In this document: positions 5,757-12,962 of the stretch, piece by piece
Layout of the letters: each line of letters starts with the position of its first letter
Position numbering within the stretch: position 1 is the first letter of the stretch
From: Bacteroidales bacterium UBA3764
GTDB taxonomy: Bacteria; Bacteroidota; Bacteroidia; Bacteroidales; UBA932
NCBI GenBank assembly: GCA_002371115.1
Contig: DFFY01000095.1
Location: 1 to 15,965 of the forward strand
Direction: 5' to 3'
Length of the DNA: 15,965 bases
Made by a program: the position numbers and the translations under genes
The notes under the pieces: model-generated
Seen by the model: only the letters and a program-made list of their open reading frames with translations
Databases searched by the model: none
Told to the model about the DNA's origin: nothing

Positions 5757-7382
5757 ATGAAACGAATCGTACTGTCTGTCGCCGCCATCGCGGCCTTTTG
5801 TGCAAGCGCCTTTGCACAATCCAAGGACTTCACCCTGGGGAAATGGGTAGAAGTGAACAACGCCATACTCAAGGAATTGAACCGTTCCTACGTGGACTCG
5901 CTGCAGGTGGGCCGTATCGAGCGCGCGGGCATCGACGCCATGCTGGAAGCGTTGGATCCCTATACCGTTTATATCCCGGAAGAGGAGCAGGAGGACTTCC
6001 AGATGATGCTGAACAGTGCCTACGGTGGCGTGGGAGCCATCATTTACAAGCCGGACGTACAGGGAAACGTACTCATCAACGAGCCGTACGAAGGCTCCCC
6101 CGCCGCCCTGGCAGGGCTCCGCTGCGGCGACGAGGTACTTGCCATTGACGGCATCTCCACCCATGGCCTTACCAGTGCCGAGAGCAGCGAGAAGATGCGC
6201 GGCAAACCGGGCACCACGGTGGTGCTCACTGTCAAGAAGTTACGCGCCGGCGCAAGCTGGAAGGCCGGCGACGTGCTGGAGGTTCCGGTGGTGCGCAAAC
6301 GCATTGTCCTGCCGTCCATGGAATATGCCGGCATGCTCAACGAGGCCGATGGCTACATTTACCTGAGCAAGTTCACGGAAGGCGTGAGCCAGGACATCCG
6401 CGACGCCTATAAAAAACTGAAAACCCAAGGGATGCAGCGTCTGGTACTGGACCTTCGCGGCAACGGCGGCGGCATCCTCGGGGAGGCCGTGAACATTGTG
6501 TCGCTGTTCATTCCCAAAGGCTCGGTGGTGGTAAGCGCCAAGGGCAAATCGTCCCAGGAACAGGTGTACAAGACCACCACGGACCCCCTGGACACGGAAA
6601 TTCCCATTGTGGTTCTGGTCGATAACGCCTCGGCATCGGCATCGGAAATTGTATCCGGCGCCCTGCAGGACTACGACCGCGCAACCATTATTGGTACGCG
6701 CACGTATGGAAAAGGCCTGGTGCAGAGCATCCGTCCCCTGCCCTACGACGGCCAGCTCAAGCTCACCACCGCCAAATATTATACGCCATCGGGCCGATGT
6801 GTGCAGGCCATTGACTACTCGCACCGCAACGCCGACGGCTCCGTGGGCCACATTCCGGACTCGCTTACGCACGCCTTCACCACCGCCCACGGACGCACCG
6901 TGCGGGACGGCGGCGGCATCACGCCGGACTTCACCGTGAAGGCGCACCGATATTCCCGCCTCACCTATTCGCTGGTGTACAGCGGTATCCTGGAGCAGTA
7001 TGCCTTGGACTATGTACGGGCGCATGAAAGCATTCCCGCGCTGGAGAACTTCCACTTTTCCGATTATGAGCAGTTTATCGCCTTTGCCAAAGACAAGGAG
7101 TTCGACTTCCGCTCGTCGGCCCGGGCCCTGTTTGACGAGATGAAGAAGTCCCTGGAGGAAGACGGCCTCACGGAGGCGCTCTCCGGCGAACTCAGCGCCC
7201 TGCAAAAGTCCTTGGAGATGGACAAGGAAACCTTCCTGCGCCTGAAGAAGGACGAGATTGTACCGTTCATCGAAGAGGAAATCGCCGTGCGCTACTACTT
7301 CCAGGAGGCCGGCATCCAGGTGCGCCTTCGTTACGACGAGCAGCTCCACCAGGCCCTGAAGCAGCCCGCCATCAGCTGGTAG
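5757..7382 (+). CDS. S41-family C-terminal processing protease (CtpA/Prc type)
   Basis: This is a periplasmic serine protease that uses a Ser-Lys dyad and trims or degrades exported proteins, recognising their C-termini through a PDZ domain. In order: signal peptide (1-20, ending ASAFA), a helical N-terminal segment with ALDPYTVYI (65-73), a PDZ domain (about 84-165) with YGGVGAII and GLRCGDEVLAIDG (120-132), then the S41 domain with LDLRGNGGG (231-239), the nucleophile region NASASASEIVSGALQD (catalytic Ser294) and TRTYGKGLVQ (314-323, general base Lys319). A C-terminal helical extension (about 400-541) is longer than in short CtpA proteins and is typical of Bacteroidota members of 530-570 residues. 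It is a single gene. The ATG at 5757 follows the -7 element by only seven bases. Confidence 0.94.
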   Translation: MKRIVLSVAAIAAFCASAFAQSKDFTLGKWVEVNNAILKELNRSYVDSLQVGRIERAGIDAMLEALDPYTVYIPEEEQEDFQMMLNSAYGGVGAIIYKPDVQGNVLINEPYEGSPAALAGLRCGDEVLAIDGISTHGLTSAESSEKMRGKPGTTVVLTVKKLRAGASWKAGDVLEVPVVRKRIVLPSMEYAGMLNEADGYIYLSKFTEGVSQDIRDAYKKLKTQGMQRLVLDLRGNGGGILGEAVNIVSLFIPKGSVVVSAKGKSSQEQVYKTTTDPLDTEIPIVVLVDNASASASEIVSGALQDYDRATIIGTRTYGKGLVQSIRPLPYDGQLKLTTAKYYTPSGRCVQAIDYSHRNADGSVGHIPDSLTHAFTTAHGRTVRDGGGITPDFTVKAHRYSRLTYSLVYSGILEQYALDYVRAHESIPALENFHFSDYEQFIAFAKDKEFDFRSSARALFDEMKKSLEEDGLTEALSGELSALQKSLEMDKETFLRLKKDEIVPFIEEEIAVRYYFQEAGIQVRLRYDEQLHQALKQPAISW

Positions 7383-7393
7383 GGCGTGCCCTT

Positions 7394-7405
7394 CCTGTCA
7401 TACCG
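7394..7405 (+). repeat. CCTGTCATACCG repeat, copy 1
   Basis: This 12-mer begins 11 bp after the protease stop codon and recurs exactly at 10881-10892, 8 bp after the U32 stop codon. The wider sequence here resembles the short interspersed CTGTCATCCTGAGCG-type repeat that I recall from 3' regions in Bacteroidales genomes; that link is from memory and not checked. Confidence 0.45.
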
Positions 7406-7411
7406 AGAGCG

Positions 7412-7437
7412 TATCTCCTCCCTACAGGAGCGAGATA
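7412..7437. terminator. Stem-loop between convergent genes, possible bidirectional terminator
   Basis: TATCTCCTCC (7412-7421) pairs with GGAG (7427-7430) and GAGATA (7432-7437), with C7431 bulged, across a CTACA loop. It lies at the convergent junction of the protease and gate-protein genes, and the gate stop codon is in the loop. There is no T run on either side, so termination is uncertain. Confidence 0.35.
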
Positions 7438-8567
7438 AGCAGGAACACAAAGTGGGCGATGATGCCTGCGTAGAGGCCGGCGACAGCGTGCGCGCCGATG
7501 GCCTTTGAGATGACTTTACGGTAGCCCAGGGAATCCAGCATGGCGGTGTGCGTGGACAGGAAGCCGCTCCAGCACATGCCTATGGCCGTGAACACGGCAA
7601 TGGCATTCCCGTCCAGGATACCGGCGGCATTGAAAGTGGGCAGCAGGCCCAGGGAAGCGCCCACTGCGCCGAGCGCCGTCATGGGAAAGGCGATGAGCTC
7701 CATATGTTCAAAGCCGAACAGCCATTCAAACACCCAGTGAATCTTTTCCGCCAGCCAGGGCAGGATGGGAACGCCCTGTGACGATGAGCCGTCGTACACC
7801 CCGGAAGGGCCGGCGCCAAAGGTAATCATGATGACCGCCGTGGTAATGATAAGCACCCCGGGAATAATCTGGAGCCCAAGTTCCACACCGTTTTTGCCCC
7901 CGTCCAGGATGGCGTTCAGGAAACGCATGAAGATGCCGTCCTGTTTGGTTTCTTCCACGTGCCTGTCCTCAATATCCTCGGCCACCTGTTCCTGCACCGG
8001 GCTGTCCAGTTCCGGATAGGTTTTCAGGCAACTGCGCTGCATGAGGCGGGTGGAGATGACCGAGCCGCAGAAGGCGCCAAAAAGGCCCACCAGGGCGCCC
8101 GTGAGCTGCCCATAGCCTATCATGGTGATGATGACCACGAAACCCATCCCGAAAGCCGTTCCAAAGTTGGTCAGGGAAATGAGCTGGTACTTTTTGAAAT
8201 AGGCACTGAAGGTTTTGTCCTTGGACAGGGCGATGATGGCCGGGTTGTCCGACAGGAACGTCATCACGGCTCCCAGCGCCGCCACGCCCGGCAGGTTATA
8301 GAGCGGCTTCATGAGCGGCCGCAGGAAACGCTCCAGCAGCGTTACCACGCCAAACTCCGACATCAGTTTGGACAAGGCTCCCGTAAGCACGGTGATGCCC
8401 ATGAGGTAGAATACGGTGTTCAGCAGCAGGTCGTGCGCCGTATTCATGATGGTTTTGAGCATATTGCCGCCTCCCATGCGCGTCCCCAGCAGGGAGAAAA
8501 CGCTGATCAGGAGCGTCAGAAAAACAAGCGCCTCTATGGTGGAACGGCGTATGCGGGACTGCTTCAT
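7422..8567 (-). CDS. Polytopic inner-membrane protein with nucleoside-recognition (Gate) domains
   Basis: This 381-residue protein has about eight to ten hydrophobic helices. The pattern of two related halves around GVAALGAVMTFLSDNPAIIALSKD (93-116) and a C-terminal half with GFEHMELIAFPMTALGAVGA and FTAIGMCWSGFLSTHTAMLDSLGY resembles the nucleoside-recognition/Gate family, which includes spore maturation SpmA/SpmB, FeoB gates and the CD0519/CD1768-type membrane proteins. A hydrophilic loop (about 185-215, rich in Glu/Asp/Gln) links the halves. Substrate and direction of transport are unknown. The ATG lies 3 bp after the stop of the upstream porin gene, so the two are almost certainly co-transcribed and may form an outer- plus inner-membrane transport pair. 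The family is recognised from overall pattern and is less certain than the enzyme calls. Confidence 0.72.
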   Translation of the reverse strand: MKQSRIRRSTIEALVFLTLLISVFSLLGTRMGGGNMLKTIMNTAHDLLLNTVFYLMGITVLTGALSKLMSEFGVVTLLERFLRPLMKPLYNLPGVAALGAVMTFLSDNPAIIALSKDKTFSAYFKKYQLISLTNFGTAFGMGFVVIITMIGYGQLTGALVGLFGAFCGSVISTRLMQRSCLKTYPELDSPVQEQVAEDIEDRHVEETKQDGIFMRFLNAILDGGKNGVELGLQIIPGVLIITTAVIMITFGAGPSGVYDGSSSQGVPILPWLAEKIHWVFEWLFGFEHMELIAFPMTALGAVGASLGLLPTFNAAGILDGNAIAVFTAIGMCWSGFLSTHTAMLDSLGYRKVISKAIGAHAVAGLYAGIIAHFVFLLISLL

Positions 8568-8570
8568 AGG

Positions 8571-9563
8571 CTATTTGTGGTAGCGGTTGATGATTTTGAC
8601 AAAGTCGAAGAAGTAGGTAAGGCCTATGCTGGCACTGACTTTCTTGCTGGCGCTCTCCGTCCACGCCGCGGCATGGATGCGAAGGTCCTTGTTCCCCAAC
8701 GGAAAGAATTCCATGCCGCCGCCGGCAACCCAATAGTTGGAGCCGGGAGGGATGGTCATGTCATAGGCAATGCCGTCCTCGTCCTCATTCAGGTCGTTCT
8801 CGTCATAGGCCCCCTTGAGGAAGAGGTTCCATTTGTCGCCAAGCTGGAAATTCAGTTTTGCGACGGTACTTCCGTCGAACTGGGCTTTTTTCTGCGTAAG
8901 GCAGCGGCGGTACATCAGGTCCAGTTCCAGGGACACCACCTGCCCCATCTCAAAACGGTTGCCCAGGGCTACATAGCCCATCATGTGGTGGTAATAGTCG
9001 TCTATCCAGTTGATGCTCCACTTGGTTTTCCACCAGGGGAAAAAGCTGCCAATCCAGCCCAGGCCCACGTCCAGGCGCGAAAGATTACCTCCGTGCAAAG
9101 GAGAATGTCCTACCTGGAGCAGCAGTTCCTGTCCTTCCTTGGGACGAAAGAACACTTCCCCGCCCAAGCCGTACACATGCTGGATATTATCGCAGAAACC
9201 GCTGTAAAAAAACACGTCGATAGGCGCCTCGTCCCACTCGTAACCGCCAATGTGGATGGGCAATTTTCCCCCGGCGATGCTCCATTTGGGCGAAATGTCC
9301 CAGGTAAGAGACAGGATATCCGTACCGTTGAGCGGGTTTTTGGCATCATAGATGGGTTTGGTCAACCGTTGGCGAAAGCGAAAACGCAGGGACGGCCCGA
9401 TGTGCCCTTTGACCTGAATATTCAGAAAGTCTGCGTTTAAGCCCGGTTTTGCTTCATTCACGACAAAGGCGCCGCGCGTCTCAATGGCGGCATAGTCCAC
9501 CTGGGCCGATGCCAGGAAGCATGTTCCCAGCATGCCTGCTATAAGGAAGAAAATTTTTCTCAT
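8571..9563 (-). CDS. OprO/OprP-like outer-membrane porin
   Basis: This 330-residue exported protein (signal peptide 1-20, cleavage ASA/QVD) should form a beta-barrel pore in the outer membrane. The mature chain alternates short aromatic and charged beta strands, and the segments RFRFRQRLTKPI, AGGKLPIHIGGYEWDEAPID, YVALGNRF and ELDLMYR match the pattern of phosphate-selective porin-like proteins of Bacteroidota. It ends with strands SASIGLTYFFDF close to the C-terminus, as expected for a barrel, although the last residues (KIINRYHK) are not the classic terminal Phe. The start is ATG 9563, which gives a normal signal peptide; a TTG at 9566 is one codon further out and unlikely. It is transcribed with the gate-domain membrane protein 3 bp downstream. 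Substrate is unknown. Confidence 0.82.
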   Translation of the reverse strand: MRKIFFLIAGMLGTCFLASAQVDYAAIETRGAFVVNEAKPGLNADFLNIQVKGHIGPSLRFRFRQRLTKPIYDAKNPLNGTDILSLTWDISPKWSIAGGKLPIHIGGYEWDEAPIDVFFYSGFCDNIQHVYGLGGEVFFRPKEGQELLLQVGHSPLHGGNLSRLDVGLGWIGSFFPWWKTKWSINWIDDYYHHMMGYVALGNRFEMGQVVSLELDLMYRRCLTQKKAQFDGSTVAKLNFQLGDKWNLFLKGAYDENDLNEDEDGIAYDMTIPPGSNYWVAGGGMEFFPLGNKDLRIHAAAWTESASKKVSASIGLTYFFDFVKIINRYHK

Positions 9564-9586
9564 CAAAGTTTTGCGGTTAGCGGACG

Positions 9587-9594
9587 CAAAGATA
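9587..9594 (-). promoter_or_regulatory. Porin-gate operon promoter -7 element
   Basis: TATCTTTG on the minus strand (9594 down to 9587), 23 nt before the ATG at 9563. It is back-to-back with the U32 gene -7 element, with 13 bp between them. Confidence 0.6.
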
Positions 9595-9607
9595 GCAATT
9601 TAATGCG

Positions 9608-9615
9608 TACCTTTG
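9608..9615 (+). promoter_or_regulatory. U32 gene promoter -7 element
   Basis: TACCTTTG, six nt before the ATG at 9622, so the transcript should start at or next to the start codon. No TTTG is seen at -33. Confidence 0.6.
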
Positions 9616-9621
9616 CGCGTT

Positions 9622-10872
9622 ATGCAGAAAAAAGAATTGGAAATTATGGCTCCGGCAGGCGGTTTCGACTGCCTGCACGCCGCCATCCAGGGAGGTGCCG
9701 ACTCTGTATATTTCGGCATCGGCCATCTGAACATGCGCTCGCATTCGGCGGGCAATTTCACCCGCGAGGACCTGCCGGAAATCATGCGCATCTGCCGGGA
9801 AAGCGGCATCAAGGCCTATATGACGCTGAATATCACCCTGTACGGCGAAGACCTGCAGGCGGCCTATGACACGCTGGATGCAGCCAAGGCCGCAGGCGTG
9901 GACGCCGTCATCGCCTCGGACATGGCGGCCATCCTGTATTGCCGGCGTATCGGCATGGAAGTGCACATTTCCACGCAGCTGAGCATTTCCAACGTAGAGG
10001 CGCTTCGTTTTTATGCCCAGTTTGCCGATGTAGTTGTGCTGGCGCGTGAACTGAACCTGGAGCAGGTGAAGGTCATCCATGAAACCATTGTGAGCGAGCA
10101 CATTACCGGCCCGTCCGGGAAACTGGTGCGCATTGAGATGTTCGCCCACGGGGCGTTCTGCATGGCCGTTTCCGGCAAGTGCTACCTGTCGCTGGCCGCG
10201 TATGGCGAAAGCGCCAACCGGGGTGCCTGCATGCAGGTTTGCCGCCGGGGTTACCTGGTCACCGACTACGAGACCGGGAACCAGATTCATATCGACAACA
10301 AATACATGATGTCGCCCAAGGATCTGTGCACCATTGAATTTGTGGACAAGTTCGTGGAGGCGGGCGTGAAGGTGTTCAAGATTGAGGGCCGCGCCCGCAG
10401 TGCGGATTACGTAAAAATCACCGCCCAATGCTATAGGGAGGCGGCGGATGCCGTGGCCGATGGCACCTTTACGCCGGAGCTGGGCGCACGGCTGAAGGAG
10501 CGCCTGGCTACCGTCTTCAACCGGGGCTTCTGGGACGGTTATTATCTTGGTGCCCGCCTGGGCGAGTGGAGCGCAAAATACGGCTCCCAGGCCACCCGGC
10601 GCAAGGTTTATGTGGGGAAAGTAACCAACTGGTTCGCCAAGATCGGCGTGGTGGAAGTGCAGGTGGATGCCACGCCGCTGCACCGGGGGGAGACACTGCT
10701 GTTCATCGGCAATACAACCGGCGCGCTGGAAGTGGAGGCTGCGGATTTGCGCGTGGACCTGGCGTCTGCGGAAGTATGTCCCCAGGGCGTGCGCTGCTCC
10801 GTTGCCGTTCCCGAAGGGCCGGTCCATCCCCGCCGCGGCGACAAAGTCTATATCTGGACCACCGGGGCGTAG
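9622..10872 (+). CDS. Peptidase U32 family protein (TrhP/RlhA-type RNA hydroxylation factor)
   Basis: U32 proteins were named as collagenases, but characterised bacterial members (TrhP/YegQ, RlhA/YdcP) are needed for hydroxylation of tRNA U34 or 23S rRNA and carry an iron-sulfur cluster. This 416-residue protein has the TIM-barrel start ELEIMAPAGGFDCLHAAIQG and the U32 signature EMFAHGAFCMAVSGKCYLS (172-190), then SANRGACMQVCR (197-208); Cys180, Cys187, Cys203 and Cys207 are the likely cluster ligands. The length is closer to TrhP than to the longer RlhA, so tRNA modification is more likely, but prephenate-dependent hydroxylation is inferred. I chose ATG 9622 over a TTG at 9613, which lies inside the -7 element. 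Followed after 68 bp by rnr, which has its own promoter; both are RNA-directed genes. Confidence 0.88.
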   Translation: MQKKELEIMAPAGGFDCLHAAIQGGADSVYFGIGHLNMRSHSAGNFTREDLPEIMRICRESGIKAYMTLNITLYGEDLQAAYDTLDAAKAAGVDAVIASDMAAILYCRRIGMEVHISTQLSISNVEALRFYAQFADVVVLARELNLEQVKVIHETIVSEHITGPSGKLVRIEMFAHGAFCMAVSGKCYLSLAAYGESANRGACMQVCRRGYLVTDYETGNQIHIDNKYMMSPKDLCTIEFVDKFVEAGVKVFKIEGRARSADYVKITAQCYREAADAVADGTFTPELGARLKERLATVFNRGFWDGYYLGARLGEWSAKYGSQATRRKVYVGKVTNWFAKIGVVEVQVDATPLHRGETLLFIGNTTGALEVEAADLRVDLASAEVCPQGVRCSVAVPEGPVHPRRGDKVYIWTTGA

Positions 10873-10880
10873 CGGCTCTC

Positions 10881-10892
10881 CCTGTCATACCG
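10881..10892 (+). repeat. CCTGTCATACCG repeat, copy 2
   Basis: Exact copy of the 12-mer at 7394-7405, placed 8 bp after the U32 stop codon and upstream of the rnr promoter. Similarity between the two copies ends soon after the 12 bases. Confidence 0.45.
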
Positions 10893-10912
10893 CAGGTTTG
10901 CAGGATTTTGCG

Positions 10913-10920
10913 TATCTTTG
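10913..10920 (+). promoter_or_regulatory. rnr promoter -7 element
   Basis: TATCTTTG, directly abutting an 18-bp palindrome. The ATG at 10941 is 20 nt downstream. The nearest TTTG upstream (10897-10900) is only 12 nt away, too close for a normal -33. Confidence 0.65.
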
Positions 10921-10938
10921 TACTCGATTTATCGAGTA
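10921..10938. promoter_or_regulatory. 18-bp palindrome over the rnr start region, candidate operator or 5' hairpin
   Basis: TACTCGATTTATCGAGTA: TACTCGAT (10921-10928) is the exact reverse complement of ATCGAGTA (10931-10938). It begins immediately after the -7 element and ends 2 bp before the rnr ATG, so it covers the expected transcription start and all of the short leader. It could bind a dimeric regulator or, if transcribed from its first bases, fold as a 7-bp hairpin with a TTTA loop that blocks the ribosome. Confidence 0.6.
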
Positions 10939-10940
10939 AT

Positions 10941-12962
10941 ATGAGAAAAAGCAACAACAGAAGCAGAAATCACAGCTCCAGAAAGAAGAAGACCAGGGTG
11001 GTCCCCGAGTTCGAGGGAAAGGTCCTGATGTCGCGGGAAGGATTTGTATTCGTACGCATTGAGGGGCAGGAGGAGGACGTTTACGTAAAGGCCTCCAAAA
11101 CCCGCGGGGCGCTGCACGGGGACACCGTGCGCGTGGCCGTGACGCAGGAAAAAACCGGCAATGCCAAGCGGCGCAGCGGCGAGATTGTAGCCATTGTGGC
11201 GCGTTCCAACCGCCCGTTTGTGGGCATCCTGCATACCGCAGGGAAGCAGGGCTGGGTGCTCATGAGCTCCAAGACCATGCCCTATGACATAGAGGTTCCC
11301 GTGCCCGAAGGCGCCAAGCGCGGCATGAAGGTGGCGGCCATCGTGGATGGCTGGGAGCGCGGCGCCCACTGTCCCCACGGCCATGTAGTGGATATCCTGG
11401 GCATGCCCGGCGAGAACGAGACGGAGATGCATGCCATCCTGGCGGAGTTCGGCCTCCCCTACCGCTTCGAAAAGAACGTGGAAAACGCCGCAGACCAGAT
11501 TCCGGACACCATTACCCCCAAGGACCGCAAAGGCCGCAAGGACTTCCGCAAGGTGCTCACCTTCACCATCGACCCTACAGACGCCAAAGACTTTGACGAT
11601 GCCCTTAGCTTCCGCAAGCTGGACAACGGCAACTTCGAGGTGGGCGTCCACATTGCCGATGTCACCTACTACGTGCATCCCGGCACGGAGGTGGACAAAG
11701 AGGCGGAAGCGCGCGGCACGTCCGTGTACCTGGTGGACCGCACCGTGCCCATGCTGCCGGAAAAGCTGTCCAACAAACTGTGCTCCCTGCGTCCCGGGGA
11801 GGAAAAACTTACCTTCTCCGCCGTCTTTGAACTGACGCCGCAGGCCAAGGTGCTGAGTTCCTGGTTCGGCCGTACGGAAATCATTTCCGACTACAGGTTT
11901 GACTACGAAGGCGCCCAGGCCATCATCGAAGGTGCCAAGCCGGAAAACGTGCCGGCAGATATCCAGGAGGCCATTCTCACCTTGAATCAGCTTGCAGCCA
12001 AGCTCCGCACCAAACGCTTCAAGGCCGGCGCCGTGAACTTCGACCGCCCGGAAATGAAGGTGGAAGTGGATGCAAGCGGCAAGCCCGTGGCCGTGCACCA
12101 GAAGTTCTCCAAGGAAGCCAACTGGCTCATCGAGGAGTTCATGCTGCTCGCGAACCGCAGCGTGGCGGAATACGTGGCCAAGGCCAAGAAAACCTTTGTC
12201 TATCGTATCCACGACCTCCCCAACATGGAAAAACTGAGCGGCCTGAGGGACTTTGCCGGCCACTTCGGTTACAAGGTGGGGCCCATCGAAAACGGGAAAG
12301 ACGTGGCCAAAACCCTCAACAGCCTCATGAAGGACGCCAAGGACAAACCGGAGTTGGGGGCCATCCAAATCCTGGCCCTGCGCTCCATGGCCAAGGCCTG
12401 CTATTCAACGGAAAACATCGGCCATTATGGCCTGGCGTTCCCTTATTATACGCACTTCACCTCCCCCATCCGCCGCTATCCGGACATGATGGTGCACCGC
12501 CTGCTGGCCCAGTACCTGTCCGGTGGCGAAAGTGCCTCCAAGGACTTCTACACGCTGGAATGCAAGCATGCATCCGAGCGGGAAAACGTGGCTGCGGAGG
12601 CGGAACGCGAGAGCATCAAGTACAAGCTGGTGGAATTCATGCAGGACAAGGTGGGACAGGAGTTCGACGGCCATGTATCCGGTGTCACCGAATGGGGCAT
12701 CTACGTAGAGATAGACCCCACCAAAATTGAGGGCATGATTCCCTACCGCACCATCAAGAGCGACTTTTTCATTTACGATGAGGAGCATTACCGGGCCGTG
12801 GGACGGCGCAGCCACCGTTCCATCCGCCTGGGAGACCCGCTCCGCATCCGCGTGAAAAGCACCTCGCTGGAACAGAAACTGCTGGATTACGAACTGGTGG
12901 AAAACCTGCCGGAAACCCCGGCCCCGGAAGCGCCCAAGGTCCCCAGAAAAAAACGCAAGTGA
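10941..12962 (+). CDS. rnr: Ribonuclease R (RNase II/RNB family 3'-5' exoribonuclease)
   Basis: RNase R degrades structured RNA processively from the 3' end, in mRNA decay, rRNA quality control and trans-translation. The 673-residue protein has a basic N-terminus (about 1-20), two cold-shock/OB domains (about 23-88 and 92-155), the RNB catalytic domain (about 198-520) and a C-terminal S1 domain (about 573-650) with a basic tail KVPRKKRK. The magnesium site is IDPTDAKDFDDAL, with Asp211, Asp217, Asp219 and Asp220. HFTSPIRRYPDMMVHRLL (505-522) is the conserved RNB end motif. The open frame extends upstream of 10941 without a suitable ATG; the promoter and palindrome just before 10941 fix the start. 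It is a little shorter than E. coli RNase R (813) because the N-terminal helix-turn-helix part and long C-terminal tail are missing. The stop overlaps the next start (GTGA). Confidence 0.95.
   Translation: MRKSNNRSRNHSSRKKKTRVVPEFEGKVLMSREGFVFVRIEGQEEDVYVKASKTRGALHGDTVRVAVTQEKTGNAKRRSGEIVAIVARSNRPFVGILHTAGKQGWVLMSSKTMPYDIEVPVPEGAKRGMKVAAIVDGWERGAHCPHGHVVDILGMPGENETEMHAILAEFGLPYRFEKNVENAADQIPDTITPKDRKGRKDFRKVLTFTIDPTDAKDFDDALSFRKLDNGNFEVGVHIADVTYYVHPGTEVDKEAEARGTSVYLVDRTVPMLPEKLSNKLCSLRPGEEKLTFSAVFELTPQAKVLSSWFGRTEIISDYRFDYEGAQAIIEGAKPENVPADIQEAILTLNQLAAKLRTKRFKAGAVNFDRPEMKVEVDASGKPVAVHQKFSKEANWLIEEFMLLANRSVAEYVAKAKKTFVYRIHDLPNMEKLSGLRDFAGHFGYKVGPIENGKDVAKTLNSLMKDAKDKPELGAIQILALRSMAKACYSTENIGHYGLAFPYYTHFTSPIRRYPDMMVHRLLAQYLSGGESASKDFYTLECKHASERENVAAEAERESIKYKLVEFMQDKVGQEFDGHVSGVTEWGIYVEIDPTKIEGMIPYRTIKSDFFIYDEEHYRAVGRRSHRSIRLGDPLRIRVKSTSLEQKLLDYELVENLPETPAPEAPKVPRKKRK

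Noticed and set aside
6240..7349. 369-codon open frame on the minus strand
   Set aside because: Antisense shadow of the S41 protease gene; low-complexity Val/Gly/His-rich translation.
7959..9440. 493-codon open frame on the plus strand
   Set aside because: It is antisense to the gate-protein and porin genes, whose products show clear family motifs and signal peptide. The antisense product has no recognisable domain and is rich in Gln/His/Arg as expected from the reverse of GC-rich coding DNA.
9577..10827. 416-codon open frame on the minus strand
   Set aside because: Antisense shadow of the U32 gene.
10566..10940. Upstream extension of the rnr reading frame into the U32 gene
   Set aside because: It would cross the rnr promoter and palindrome, and the extra translation has no RNase R similarity. 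ATG 10941 is the normal start.
10929..12368. 479-codon open frame on the minus strand
   Set aside because: Antisense shadow of rnr, with no promoter and no domain.
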